A stretch of DNA of 64,000 bases, taken from Pegoplata infirma. Taxonomy: Eukaryota > Arthropoda > Insecta > Diptera > Anthomyiidae. Under the pieces are notes generated by a model. That model worked only from the letters and a program-made list of their open reading frames with translations. It had not been told where the DNA came from and ran no database searches. The stretch covers positions 1,674,001-1,738,000 of the forward strand of contig OY992538.1 in NCBI GenBank assembly GCA_963921195.1, in the 5' to 3' direction. A program made the position numbers and the translations under genes. This document shows, piece after piece, positions 1 through 10,723 of this stretch (position 1 is its first letter; each line of letters begins with the position of its first letter).

Positions 1-697
1 CTTAGAACTAAAATATAACTGATTAAGAGAAAACTTAGAGTTTTTCCTTGAAAAAATTTCCAATCCCAAAAATTTACCCAGAAAATTTTCATAACCAAAA
101 AATGTTGTTTTACAAAGAATATTTATTCAAAAAGGTAATTTCAGAGACCCCTGAATACATTTTCTATATCGATATAAAAGTATGAGATTATCATACATTT
201 TTTCTCGAAGCATTTTCATAATCTTGAAAAGTCTCAGATATTTGTCATAAGGTAAATGTCTCTGCTTCCAAACAATTTCACAAAAGATGTTTTAGACAGA
301 TTTGTTTGTTTTTTGTTTTTCTCAGGATTTTTTGTTTTTTCTTAGGTTCTGAGAAATATGTGTCGAAAATTTAGATTCTGATACAGTTTTCCAATGGAAC
401 CTTTTGAGACATTTTTCCAATTAAAAAGTCTTAGATTTACAAAAAATTTCGTCAAAACTGTCTCAGATTCTGAAATGTTTTGGACCCTAATCTCCCTGTA
501 AACGGTTCTAAGTACAAAAATAAAGTATTTCTTTATAAAAACAATACAGAATCTTGCTGTCATAAGGTCGCGTTATACACACAATAACGCAATATGCTGT
601 AAGTAAAAAACGGGCAGTTAATCAGAAAGAACTTATCCCATGACGAGTGCACTAGAGTGGGTTAACTCAGTGACATTCCCATTAGTGCAAGTTTGGA
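1..697. other. AT-rich non-coding DNA
   Basis: No convincing gene is seen. Between about 150 and 540 there are loosely repeated phrases such as TTTTCATAATCTTGAAAAG and TCTCAGATTCTGA. They resemble the 35-bp minisatellite near 8.6-9.5 kb, so this may be an old relative of that array. The short open frame at 342-563 on the minus strand is low-complexity and looks like chance. Confidence 0.4.
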
Positions 698-705
698 GAC
701 ATATT

Positions 706-1359
706 TAAAGTGACCATTCTTACTAATTTTATCAGTACATGTACTGATTTCTGATCATATGTACTGATAAAAAAACGTTGTACTGATTTGTACTGATTTT
801 TTTTAAATATGTACTGATTGTACGGATTTTTGAACATTGCAACATAAAACTATTTTTATTAAAAAATTTTATACAAAATCTTGAATTTCCTTAAAATAAG
901 TCGTCACAGTAGTTTTTTATATCTTAAGTCTGACAATGAGATAATTTATAATGAATTATTTCTAAGGAGATTAGAGTTCGTGAATCAAGAGGTTCCTTAA
1001 CGATGTAATGTCATCAGAATTTATTGGAAAAAGCGCTCAGAAGTTTTCTAACACCCAGTTTTCTAAAAGGAAAAGTTATCAAAATTTAAGGAAAAAGTCC
1101 TTAGAATCTCAAAACCAGTAGGTGTTTGTTATATTTTCTGCATTGAAACGATCAAAACATTCAAATGAAGTTGTTTAAGGTCAACTAAATTGTCTTCAAA
1201 ATAACGACAACAATTTATGGCAGTTGTTTTTATAGAAATATTAATTGACATGAAGTTAACTAATTTAATCAAAATAGTTTGAGTGTTAAAAAAAATCATC
1301 AACATACAAGTAAAAATTTGGGCGTATTGATTTGAGATCAGAAAAAAATGGTCACCCTA
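706..1359. mobile_element. Non-autonomous hAT-type element
   Basis: The ends are TAAAGTGACC on the left and the reverse complement of TAGGGTGACC on the right. They are flanked by GACATATT (698-705) and GACATGTT (1360-1367), an 8-bp target duplication with one difference, as expected for hAT insertion. The left subterminal part repeats TGTACTGATTT several times between 735 and 830. There is no transposase frame. A related but degraded copy lies at about 14120-16397. Confidence 0.7.
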
Positions 1360-1445
1360 GACATGTTCCTTAAGGTGAAATATGTCACATGTTTTTTGAG
1401 ACTAATTTTGTGATATATCACAAGGTATCAAATAATCCCGTCTTA

Positions 1446-2197
1446 CACTCAAAATAATCACTCTGTTAAATTACAGAGATACTCTGCTGAGCCAGCAGAA
1501 AATACCATAGATTTCCAACCAGCAAGATTTTTTGTTATTTTACGAAGAAAACTCTGTAAAATGATTTCGATAAAAAAAAAACTGTAAATTTACAGAATCA
1601 TCTGTAAAATATTGATAAAAGCGACCAGAATTGTACTATTTTATTTACTAAGTATTTGATTTCTGATCAATTTCTCTTTCCTTAATGTGTAAGTAGTGTT
1701 GACATTGGAAAATGCCACCGAGTAAATTTGCCCGCTTTAATGCTTTCAAATTGTAAATTTACTCATTTTATTTTTGTGAAAATTACGATGTATTTTACGA
1801 GTACCTCCAATTTTACCCGACATCCTTGTATAATTTAACAGGTTTTATTGTAATTTAAGACGCTTTTTAAAGAGCGGTTGAAATATTTGGGAGTTTTTTT
1901 GAAGAGTTTTTATTTAAAAACTGTATTACAGAGCAATAAGTAAAATTGCAGTTGAAATTTAGTATTTTGGTTACGAGAAAATGTATAAAATCTGTATTTT
2001 ACCAAAAAACTCTGTTTATTATCTGTAAAATAGAGATTACAAAGTAAAATTACAGATAAAATTTTGTTTTTCAGGTACAAGAAAATACAAAGTATATTCT
2101 TAAAATCTGTATTTCGACAGATAACTTTGTCAAATGTCTGTCGAATTGAGATTACAATCATTTTACAGAGTTTTTAACAGAGTTATTATTTTGAGTG
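1446..2197. mobile_element. MITE with CACTCAAAATAAT ends (copy a)
   Basis: Starts CACTCAAAATAATCACTCTG after a TA and ends with the near-perfect inverted sequence before TA (2198-2199). The terminal inverted repeat is about 25 bp. The interior repeats ACAGAG/CTCTGT and TTTTACAG phrases. There is no coding potential beyond chance frames. The TA target and terminal bases place it with other CACTCA-ended elements in this window. Non-autonomous; the superfamily is not certain, though a TA target suits Tc1/mariner. Confidence 0.75.
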
Positions 2198-2206
2198 TAG
2201 GATATA

Positions 2207-3019
2207 CACTCAAAATATTTTGTAGGCAAAAACTAATGAAAAACACACTTAAAACCAGTGAATAAACAATTGAAAACCATCCCAGTAATTATTCAGTTGT
2301 TTTAACAAACATCAACATTTATTTTTTACTGTTGACAAAATTTTCTAAAATAAATAACATTAAACATTAAAAAATTACGTTTTTTTCACTCTTTTTTACC
2401 AACAAATTCGAAAAAAAAAAACCAACGAAAACATTAAAAATTAATGATAGTTCTGTTATTTTTACCAACAAATTTCAAAAAAATAACCTACGAAAACAAT
2501 AAAAATTAATGATTTTGTAGGTAATTTTTTACAATTTTTTATTGAAATATTTTTTTAAAAATTTTTAACAAAATTTTTGGGGAATCGATCCCGCAACCAA
2601 CTACATTCTGGCCAGACACTCTACCCATCGTGCCAAAGTCACTTGATACAAACATGTTTTTATATTTCTATAAATAATTTTTTGATTTTTTTTTCTACAA
2701 AAAATTACTGACTTGTGTAGGTAAAAACTAATGATATTTCATTAAAAATTACCAACAATTTAAAAAAAATGACTTACACAAATCATTAAAAATTTAAAGA
2801 ATAATCAGTAGTTTTTACTTACAGAACAAAAATAAATGACTTTAAAGATTAAATGTTAATGAAAGTCTTTATTTTTTAGTGTGTTATTTTTGAAACAAAG
2901 GACAGAAGAAGTCATTAATAAAAACTGAACATCAAACAAATGTTTTTGCTTTTAAAAACGACTAAACGGAAAACTTTTTAAATAAACTACAAACAGTTAA
3001 TGACATAATTTTTTGAGTG
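2207..3019. mobile_element. MITE with CACTCAAAA ends (copy b), next to copy a
   Basis: Begins CACTCAAAATATTTTGTAGG after TA (2205-2206) and ends AATTTTTTGAGTG before TA (3020-3021). The interior is AT-rich with repeated AAAACTAATGA and TTACCAACAA phrases on both strands. Only eight bases separate it from copy a. It carries a tRNA-like segment on the minus strand at 2581-2635. Non-autonomous. Confidence 0.72.
2581..2635 (-). other. tRNA-like segment inside MITE copy b
   Basis: Read on the minus strand, TGGCACGATGGG (2635-2624) matches the polymerase III A box at all but one position. GGATCGATTCC (2591-2581) matches the B box with one change. The boxes lie about 32 bp apart, as in a tRNA gene. 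No complete cloverleaf was recognised, so this is more likely a tRNA-derived remnant (SINE head) than a working tRNA. Confidence 0.45.
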
Positions 3020-3365
3020 TAGCTACGTGAAACTGTTATGTCGCTTATATGGAAAAGTTCCGGTATGGGACCGGTCCTTGTAACTTGAGACCACCATATC
3101 TGAAAGTTCGTGATTACCACCATTGTTTGCATACTACTCATGTTCTGTGGAGAAAAATAACTACTACTTGCAATCGGTTAGTTGTAGCAAACAAATTTGT
3201 TTATTCCTTATTCTGCAAAAATATCCCCGAAATGTTATAAAATCTCTCTGTTACATGTTTTGTTCCATTTTTGTTTAATGTCACATTGGAAAAACAAAAA
3301 AAAAAAAAATCAGTATATTAAAAGTTATATTTACTTTAGAGTCACGTGTCTTCATGTATTTAATT

Positions 3366-3700
3366 AGCTGCTAAACCAAGAGTCCTTTAATAAAGCAGGC
3401 GTTTTTTTGTATTCCTACCAGTCGTCGTTGTCGCATGGCTGGTAGTTTAAGAGTTGTCTGCCAGCATGGGCGTTCAAATGTTTTTGGTTGTATTGACAGT
3501 TTTGTTTGCTGGCAAAGTTGTTTATGCGTATTTAATAAGCAGTTAAATTGTAATTTCTTTTCTTTGTTCCTTCCACAGAACAAAGAATATACAAGTAACC
3601 TTTTTTTTGTTGTTAACAAATAAGCCAAAATGTAAATATTGCCCTTGGGGGGTCTTACAATCATTTACTTAATATACAAAAGAATAAATATATTTCTAGT
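3366..3700. other. Unassigned sequence, less AT-rich
   Basis: This stretch is less AT-rich than its surroundings, with phrases such as GCCAGCATGGGCGTTC. Overlapping short open frames occur on both strands (3371-3664 minus, 3435-3623 plus). No protein family was recognised. It could be a fragment of a retroelement terminal repeat or untranslated region. Confidence 0.25.
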
Positions 3701-3837
3701 AATTTTATGTATCACAGCAAAAAAAAATATGTGTACCTATTTTTAATACTTGGATATAAACAGAGATTTTAATAATTTTTAGATTAGTATAATTTTGTAT
3801 GATGACTTTTTTAAGTTTACTGAAAAAAAATAGCTAT

Positions 3838-4062
3838 TCTCACGAAAATATGGTATTTTATAACGAGGACATTAAAAGAACATCGAAAGAAACTGGAAAG
3901 ACCCATGCGCAAGATCATTCCACATACGGCTAGTTCGACTGATAAACGAACCTTCTCTGTAAGGCGTTGTGCGATCAACTGGGCAATCGACAACAAACGG
4001 ATGCGATCTACTAGACAACCGAGTGTTGCGAACAAAAACTCAGGCTCTAGGGATATATCCAA
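3838..4062 (-). pseudogene. 3'-terminal fragment of a non-LTR retrotransposon ORF2
   Basis: On the minus strand one frame reads, with a stop, NTRLSSRSHPFVVDCPVD, then RTTPYREGSFISRTSRMWND. This is the typical C-terminal tail after the reverse transcriptase of Jockey/CR1-like LINEs in insects, where a pattern like 'YR-SF--R-SRLWN' precedes the end. The upstream reverse transcriptase is missing and the frame is interrupted, so it is a dead 5'-truncated fragment. The family match is from memory of the pattern. Confidence 0.65.
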
Positions 4063-4089
4063 CAAAACTTAAAGCTTTGAGTACGCCTT

Positions 4090-4325
4090 AAAAACATCCG
4101 AGTTATAGTTTTTGATTTATCCATTTTTTAAGATTTTCAATACTTTATTGGGCTCCTAAATTGCCGTGTCACGAAAACTAAGCAAGGTAGAGCGATACGG
4201 TCAAAAATTTTGGATCAAAATCTATGGCCATCCTTACAGGACCCAAAAGGGTCTGATGCCAATTTGGTCTGGACTCATAGATTCCGAACCCAATGGAGTC
4301 TGGGCCCAATCTAGTCTCTAGATGT
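4090..4325 (+). repeat. Shared ~180-bp module, copy 1
   Basis: Contains AAAACTAAGCAAGGTAGAGC followed by GGTCAAAAATTTTGGATCAA and several GGTCTGGAC/GAACCCAATGG phrases. The same ordered phrases recur near 23636-23810 and 43430-43610 (inverted) and 34750-34935 and 59570-59760 (same strand). The flanks differ between copies. Confidence 0.75.
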
Positions 4326-4412
4326 GTATGAATAACCTGACCAACTGTTTTTTGCTGAAAAGCGGGATGGAAAGGTTAAAAAAGCGGGATTTTGACCTAA
4401 AAAGCGGGACTT

Positions 4413-4740
4413 TTTGTATACCCTTCAATAAGTGATAGGGGATATATATTAGTTTGTCTATTCGTTTGTAACTGATCGGAAATAGGTCCTAGGACCCCAT
4501 TTATGGCGTATATAAATGATTTTCAATCAAATTTAAGTAGACATAGTCCTTCTGACTGTATGTCTGTTGAAAATATATTTGCTTTCGAAAGATAACTTTA
4601 AAGCATATGAAGCTTTTTATTTCAAACGTACCACGAAAAAAAATGTTGGTGGATCAAAGTCATACCTACCGAGCTTATTGCCCTATATGGAACTTAAAAA
4701 TCGTGGAACAAAAGTTTAAGCTTTTTAGAAAAATGGGCGC
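4413..4740 (+). mobile_element. mini-me/DINE-1-like repeat fragment
   Basis: Begins TATACCCTTCAATAAGTGAT and contains GTTTGTAACTGATCGGAAAT, AGGACCCCAT and a run leading to CTGACTGTATGTCTGTTG. The same order occurs in the better preserved copies at 41594 and 46770. Mini-me/DINE-1 elements of flies carry TATACCCT ends and a GTCY run; the assignment is by pattern. Confidence 0.6.
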
Positions 4741-4769
4741 GATTAAACATTGTAAAATTGAGTAATTTG

Positions 4770-5540
4770 CTTTATAAATTCCAGTGAATATTGACTTAAA
4801 ACAAATGAAATTTTATTTAAAAACCATTCCACTGTTTTTTCATTAAAAATAAAATCATATTACAGTCAATTTTGAATGTTAAATTAATGACTTACCAAAA
4901 CATTCAAAAACTAATGAATATTCACTTATTTTGTATTGAAAAACAGTAAAACTATAGAAGAAATTTTTTACAGCCGAAATTGAATGTAACAGAAAATTCA
5001 TTTTTAAAACAGTAAATTATTATTTTGAAACTACAAAAAAAGTAGAAAACAACAAATCCTTAATAAAATTAATGATTTTTCTTTTAAAATAACTTTACTG
5101 ATTACTTTTTAAAATAACCCCAGCAAAAACTAGGTAATGAGTACTCATTCCCAATTGGATTACCTGGTAAGGAGTACTATTTACTCGCTGGATTACTTTA
5201 TTCCCCAAAAAAAGGCCTTACTATGAAACTAGATTTGCAATCTGAATTTTAAAAATAAGTTAAGTTTCATAGAAATATAATAAGAACAATTTAACTATTT
5301 TTCTTTTGTGTTACTTTTGTGGAGTTTCGTAAGCGAGCTAGGAATGTGCTATTCTTAGCTTTTTCGTAAGCGAACAAAGAAGGCCTTGCCTTCAATGACA
5401 TCGCCTTGTTAAAGTAACTAACATTGAAATTGGGATGTAATTAGTTACTCATTTTCGTTGTAAATCCTTAAGTTAATTACTTTGCAATGGAAGTTTTTGC
5501 TGGGAACCTACAAACAGTTAATGAAATAATTTTCTTAGTG
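4770..5540. mobile_element. Degraded CACTCA-type MITE related to copy b
   Basis: The right end reads ACAAACAGTTAATGAAATAA then TTTTCTTAGTGTA, close to the right end of the element at 2207-3019. The left part shares phrases such as CCAGTGAAT and AAAACCATTCC with copy b. The left boundary is not resolved. It is split by the CCCAGC-ended element at 5119-5504. Confidence 0.5.
5119..5504. mobile_element. 386-bp element with CCCAGCAAAAACT ends
   Basis: Starts CCCAGCAAAAACTAGGTAAT and ends TTTTTGCTGGG. AAC flanks both ends (5116-5118 and 5505-5507) and may be a 3-bp target duplication. GTAATGAGTACTC-like phrases recur inside both halves. It sits inside the MITE remnant at 4770-5540. Non-autonomous; superfamily unknown. 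Confidence 0.65.
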
Positions 5541-6089
5541 TACATTTTTTCAAAATAGATTTATTTTATAATTAGATACATTTATTTAAAACACGCCAAT
5601 TTTGATTTTTTTTTAAAGTTCATTATGTTCTTTCGAAATGTAAGTAAAAATTTCAGAGTTACTTTCAGTTACTTTTTGTTTTTGAGAAAAATTACTTCGA
5701 AGATTAAACACATTTTCCCGACAAAAAAATTACTGATCTCTGGAAATTTGAAATTTTGTAGAGAATTCAAAAAACTTAAAAAAAGTAAAACTGGCGTGTT
5801 TTGAAAAAAAAAAAATATTTTTATCCAAAATTTTACCAATTCAGAACCATAAACCATGAACCACGACTAAAAACTTATTTTTTTTTTTTTTTAATTTTTA
5901 AATAAACATTTAAAAATTTTTGGAAATTTTTTCGAATTCCAACACATTTTAGAAGTAATTTCCTTTAAATTTTTTTAACACGGTAAAAAATTCTAAATGT
6001 TACCATATTTATATGATAAAAAAATAAAAAACTGCAGAACAATCATGCTTCATATATTATTTGAAAAATTATAAATTGTACTTTACTAT

Positions 6090-6555
6090 CCCAGGAAAAT
6101 TTTTTGGAATACAATAGATTTTTGAATATATTCTACGGTAATCAAAACAATATTTTCTATGTAAAATTATTTTTCAAAAAAACTACTTCCCAGCAAAATT
6201 TTCTGTTCCAAATAATCGGTTCCAGAACGCATCAAACTACCCCGCAACCGATTCTACTTAATATTCCAGAATCAATGATTTTTGATTGAAATTGTCCCGA
6301 AAGCAATCGCAAGTAGTTTTTTTGAAAAATAATTTTACATAGAAAATTTTGTTGTGATTACCGTAGAACATATTCAAGAATCTATTGAACCAGGAATTTG
6401 TTCCAATAAATTTTCCTGGGTTGCTCTAAAAAACGACTGCTTTCGGGACAAGTTCAAGCTAAAATCATTGATTCTGGAACGTGAAGTAGAATCGGTTGCA
6501 GGGTAATATTATGCGTTCTGGAACCGATTGTTTGGAACGGAAATTTTTGCTGGGA
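6090..6555. repeat. Interleaved inverted repeats A-B-A'-B'
   Basis: A (6090-6187) starts CCCAGGAAAATTTTTTGGAA and matches the reverse complement of A' (6312-6420). B (6188-6306) starts CCCAGCAAAATTTTCTGTTC and matches the reverse complement of B' (6440-6555). The order A, B, A', B' is crossed rather than nested, so neither a simple hairpin nor one insertion inside another explains it. A' carries about 15 bp that A lacks. Confidence 0.8.
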
Positions 6556-6690
6556 TTCTAAAAGTCAAAAAGCGGGATAAAGCGGGATGAAGCGGGACTT
6601 TTGCTTAAAAAGCGGGATAGGAAATCAAGGCGGGATGAGACTTCAAAAAGCGGGATAATCCCGCCAAAAGCGGGATGGTTGGTCAGGTTA

Positions 6691-8065
6691 TGTATGAACC
6701 AAATTGGAATTAAAATATTCCAATTTTCTAGTTTGTTTTGCTTACTTTTAAGAAAAATATGAACTAAAACGGAAGAAAATAATCTTTATTGCCAAATTAT
6801 TAGCATTTTTTCTCCAATTTAGCTAATTTTTTAATTTTTAGTGCATTTTTTTAGCTGGTGTTTCTACTCATCGCGTTTAAATAAATTCAGCATATCGAAA
6901 ACTTCTAACCAGCCAAAATCTATTGCTGAATTTCAGCAATGTAAAACAGGGTCAGAGGTAACCCCATTTTACATTATTAGCACCTCTATCTAGAACTTAA
7001 ACCCTCTTATTAGTCACGCAACAGGTGGCCGGCCATTGGAATGTTTTCACACTCATGCAAAATTTTACAAAAAAAAAAAAAATCCATAACAAACAAAAGC
7101 ATTAAGGAAATTGATATGCGGCGCCTAAAATTATGATTACTATTATTAAACATTTTTTTTTTTTTTGTATTTATAAATTCTTTTGTTTCGAATTGCATAT
7201 GTTCAAACAGGATAGTGATTATGAATGCAACCCCAGGGTTTATGCTGTAATACAAAAAATAAAATTAAATCACATAAAAAGTGACCTTAAATATGTTTGT
7301 ACAATATATGTTAGTTTTACGAATGTGTGTAGAGAACCTCCTGCCGTTATAATTAAATGTATACCCTAAATATACAATAAAGTTTTAAATCCTAAAGAAA
7401 TGTAAACTGATTTACAAAAAACTTCCCGTCAAATTCAAATATTAAAAATGTCATATTAATTCGTAAATTTGACACTTTATTAAAAAAACAAATAAACTTT
7501 AAATTTCACTTTGAATTTTCCAACAATTTTATAGCTCATACTTTAGTCGTCGTGTTAAGCCCTAAATTTTTATATATTTTTGATAAAACAAAAGATTTTT
7601 TTAATCATACGAGTAGATATGTGTGTATGTGTCTGACAAAAATTATGACATGTTTTATATTATGAATTATATGATTTGAAGGTTAATTTCTTAGTTCCGC
7701 CTTTTGTGTATTTTTAAATTCATTACGAACTGATTTGTGTGTTTTCTTTTTTATTCATGTCTTTTGGCATCCTGTTTTAATTTGTTTGTTGGTTAATTTT
7801 TGTTGTTATGCTTGGAATACCTTCCAGACAAAAGCCAAAGAAAAGGAAATATTTTAATTAGTTTAAATGCCGACAATGATATTGATTTTCAAAAGAATAT
7901 ATCGCTCATTTACTACAATAGTGACATAAATCAAAAAACCCGATTTTGGAAAAAAACGGGTTTAAAGTTCTCAATTGAAAATGGGTTTTCATCAAAAAAG
8001 GTATAACTAAAATTTTTTTATACAATATAAAACATGATATAAAAAATGTATAGCACTAAAACATA
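6691..8065. other. AT-rich intergenic or intronic DNA, no gene seen
   Basis: After the target duplication of the preceding hAT-like element this stretch holds poly(A)/poly(T) runs and short chance frames only (for example 7010-7255 minus, 7133-7369 plus, 7800-8006 plus). No splice-framed conserved peptide was recognised. Confidence 0.4.
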
Positions 8066-8589
8066 GAGTATACAAAGAGGCGAAGGCAGGCACGTACGTA
8101 GGAATTTATTTTGGCGGTGAGGGGGTTCCGATTTTTTTTTAAATTTGGTTTTTCAGTCAATGTTTTTGAGCTTACATTTTTTTTAAATTTTTAGAAAACA
8201 AAACGTTTATTAAAAATTTAAGATAAAAAAGGATTCTAATTATTATTTTTTTTAATTCTCAAATATACTTTACGCGTAAAAATTTAAAACTCTGGGACAC
8301 CTTTTTGAATTGTTTATATACTTTTTAAAAGTTTTTGGATTATAAACCATATTTATGCAGAAAACTTCTAAGAGCATTTTTCTCATAGCAAATTCTACAA
8401 TTCTAAGATACATATTATTATCTTAATAAAAACAAAGATTTTGGGGCATTTTTGGAATGAAAGACTCCTTAAATTGAGGAAAATTTTTTAAGTTTTACAG
8501 TTTTTGAACAAAAAAAATTAAAAATTCCAAGACATTAACCATAGAAAGATATTTACTCCACTTACGATGCAAAATATTTTTTTTTTACA

Positions 8590-9480
8590 TAGAAAATTCT
8601 CATATTTTGAGTAATTTTTTGCACAGAAAAACTCCATAACTCTGAGAAATTTTTCATGTAGAAAATTCTCAGATTATAAGACATTTTTCGTAAAGAAACA
8701 ATCTTAGATTCTGAGACATTTTTCGTATAGAAAAACTTTCAGATTCTAAAAAAAAGTTGTTTGATTTTGAGATATTTTGCTTATAGAAAAATTCTTAATT
8801 TCTGAAATATTTTTCGCACAGAAAAATTCTTAGATTCTGAGTAATTTTTCGTACAGAAAAACTGTCAGATTCTAAAACATTTATGTATATTAAAACTTAT
8901 CCGTTTTTAAGACACTTTTCCTTTAAAAAAATATTTCCGAATCTGAGATATTTTTCGTATTGAAAAATTTTGAGATTCTTTAAAACATTTTTGGTATTGA
9001 GAAATTCTAAGATTCTGAAACATTTTTCGTATTAAAAAATTCTCAAATTCTGAGACATTTTTCGTATATTGAACTTTTCTATACAAAAAAATCTCAGATT
9101 TGCATAGAAAAATTCTGAGATCCGGAGAAATTTCCCGTATGGAAGAATTCTTAGTTTCTAACACATTTTTCGTACAGCAAAATTTCTAGTAAGAAAAATG
9201 TCTAAAATTGGTATAGAAAATTTCACAGATTCTGATACATTTTTTGTACAGATTTTTATGATTTTGAGTAATTTTTCGTAAAGACAATAATCAGATTATA
9301 AGACTTTTTTTTTGCATAGACAAATTCTTAGATTCTAAAATATTTTTCGTGTAGAAAAAGTCTGAATGAAAAAATTTACAAATTCTAAGACATTTTTGTA
9401 AAGAAAAGTTTTCAAATTCGCAATATTTTTTGTCGATAAAATTTTCCAGTTTTATTTAGATTAATTTTTTGTGTAAAACA
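8590..9480. repeat. Diverged ~35-bp minisatellite
   Basis: About 25 imperfect units follow the pattern AGAAAAATTCTTAGATTCTG + AGACATTTTTCGTAT. Units differ by substitutions and small indels, so the array is old. It gives the spurious low-complexity frame 8907-9164. Related phrases occur near 39880-40380 and at the start of the window. Confidence 0.8.
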
Positions 9481-10257
9481 GTTCCAGAACCAAAGAAGAT
9501 TTTTAGATTTAAAAATTGTCAAATTGGGTTTAACTTGAAATTACAAAAGCACGAGTAGATTAAAATTAATGTAGACGACACAATTTGCAAATCATATGTT
9601 CTGAAACATTATTTGCCAAAAGCATTCTTAAACCCTTTGACAAATTTCGTAAAAAATCTCCGTTTTCACCAGAACTATACCAATTTAAATTCTTTTTTAG
9701 AAATTATCATTTCAGAAAAAATTTGAAACGAATTTCAATCAACAAAAACGCGGATTCAATCAATTTTTTGATTGAAATTCCTCCAATTAAAAAAATTGTT
9801 ATACTAATCATCAAATTGTAGGTGATTGATTGAAAATTTTTTCAATCAAACAATTTTTCGATTTTGATCAAAAATTTGATCTATTTTTTATTTAAAGCCA
9901 ATCAAAATAATGATTGATTTAACAAATGAATTGTAAGCTTATGACAAAATTATCAAAAAAATCATCTTTTTTGCTTTCCAATATGTTGCCAACAATAAAA
10001 AAAGTAAAACCCGATTATTTTGTATATTTTTAAATTAACCTTTTCAAATAAATTAAAGCGAAAAAAAAATCTGGCATATTGACAATTTTTAACAAAAAAT
10101 AGCAAAAATTTTAATCAAAACATTGATGGACTCATTTAAATTTTGTTGATCAATACATTTAATTGAAAATTTTTAGCCAATAATTTTTTGTGTGTATTTA
10201 CGAAGATAATAATATATTTTTAAATGTCAAAATTTTTCCGGTGATCACAAATCTAGT
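9481..10257. other. AT-rich DNA with ATTGATT/AATCAA dyads
   Basis: Short self-complementary phrases (TTGATTGAAAATTTTTTCAA, ATGATTGATTTAACAAATG) are frequent. Part (about 9860-9945) resembles the reverse complement of 20376-20420. No coding region recognised. Confidence 0.35.
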
Positions 10258-10451
10258 CAAAAGCCGAGAGAAAAGCTAATGAAATAATCGGGGCTATTCC
10301 TGTTGTCATAAACGCGTTTAAAACGCGACGAAGGTAATTTTTGGTATTCCTGAATACGTTGGAGATGATACAGACGAAAAACATATGTTTTTTCGTTATC
10401 ATCGACATTCGACGTATTCCTCAGTTCGTCTTCGACGCCAGATTCATACAA
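10257..10451 (-). pseudogene. Broken small Arg-rich ORF in repeat copy 1
   Basis: Encodes a 64-residue frame whose segment TYVFRLYHLQRIQEYQKL, followed by PSSRFKRVYDNRNSP, is identical to the frame in copy 2 at 28853-29080. Upstream, this copy has a stop after MSNKIV and a small insertion that shifts the frame. No family recognised. The identity of the shared segment at protein level suggests recent common origin or past selection. Confidence 0.5.
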
Positions 10452-10723
10452 TTTTGTTCGACATCTTTTTTGGCGCGTTTTTGTAGAAAATTGTGTTTTT
10501 TTTAACTAAATCATTAAAACTCATAGAATTTTCTTTTAAATATCAATTAAGTGTTTTATTTTTGTATAAATGATGTAATAAAAATGTCTCCGGCAGAATA
10601 AAAACCATGAAAATGCAAATTGCATTTGTTCCCGGACTGTGCCACACAGAGACGGATTTTTGTTTATGGCGATTTTTTGTTTAATTTCTGAAGTTTAAAA
10701 TACTTATTCTTAATTTTTTAATT

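Larger units (their letters stand above)
4333..6690. mobile_element. hAT-type element with AAAGCGGGAT subterminal array
   Basis: Ends are TAACCTGACCAAC and its reverse complement, flanked by a perfect 8-bp duplication TGTATGAA (4325-4332 and 6691-6698). AAAGCGGGA-type repeats cluster just inside both ends (4358-4412 and 6553-6680), like hAT transposase-binding arrays. The centre holds no transposase; it is filled by later insertions: a mini-me-like repeat, a CACTCA-type MITE, a CCCAGC element and the interleaved inverted repeats at 6090-6555. Non-autonomous. Confidence 0.8.

Noticed and set aside
8907..9164. 85-residue minus-strand frame with repeating ISQ/RKM phrases
   Set aside because: It is the 35-bp minisatellite read as protein.
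8590..9480. CRISPR-like regular array
   Set aside because: Units are contiguous, diverged and without unique spacers, in an animal genome; it is a minisatellite.
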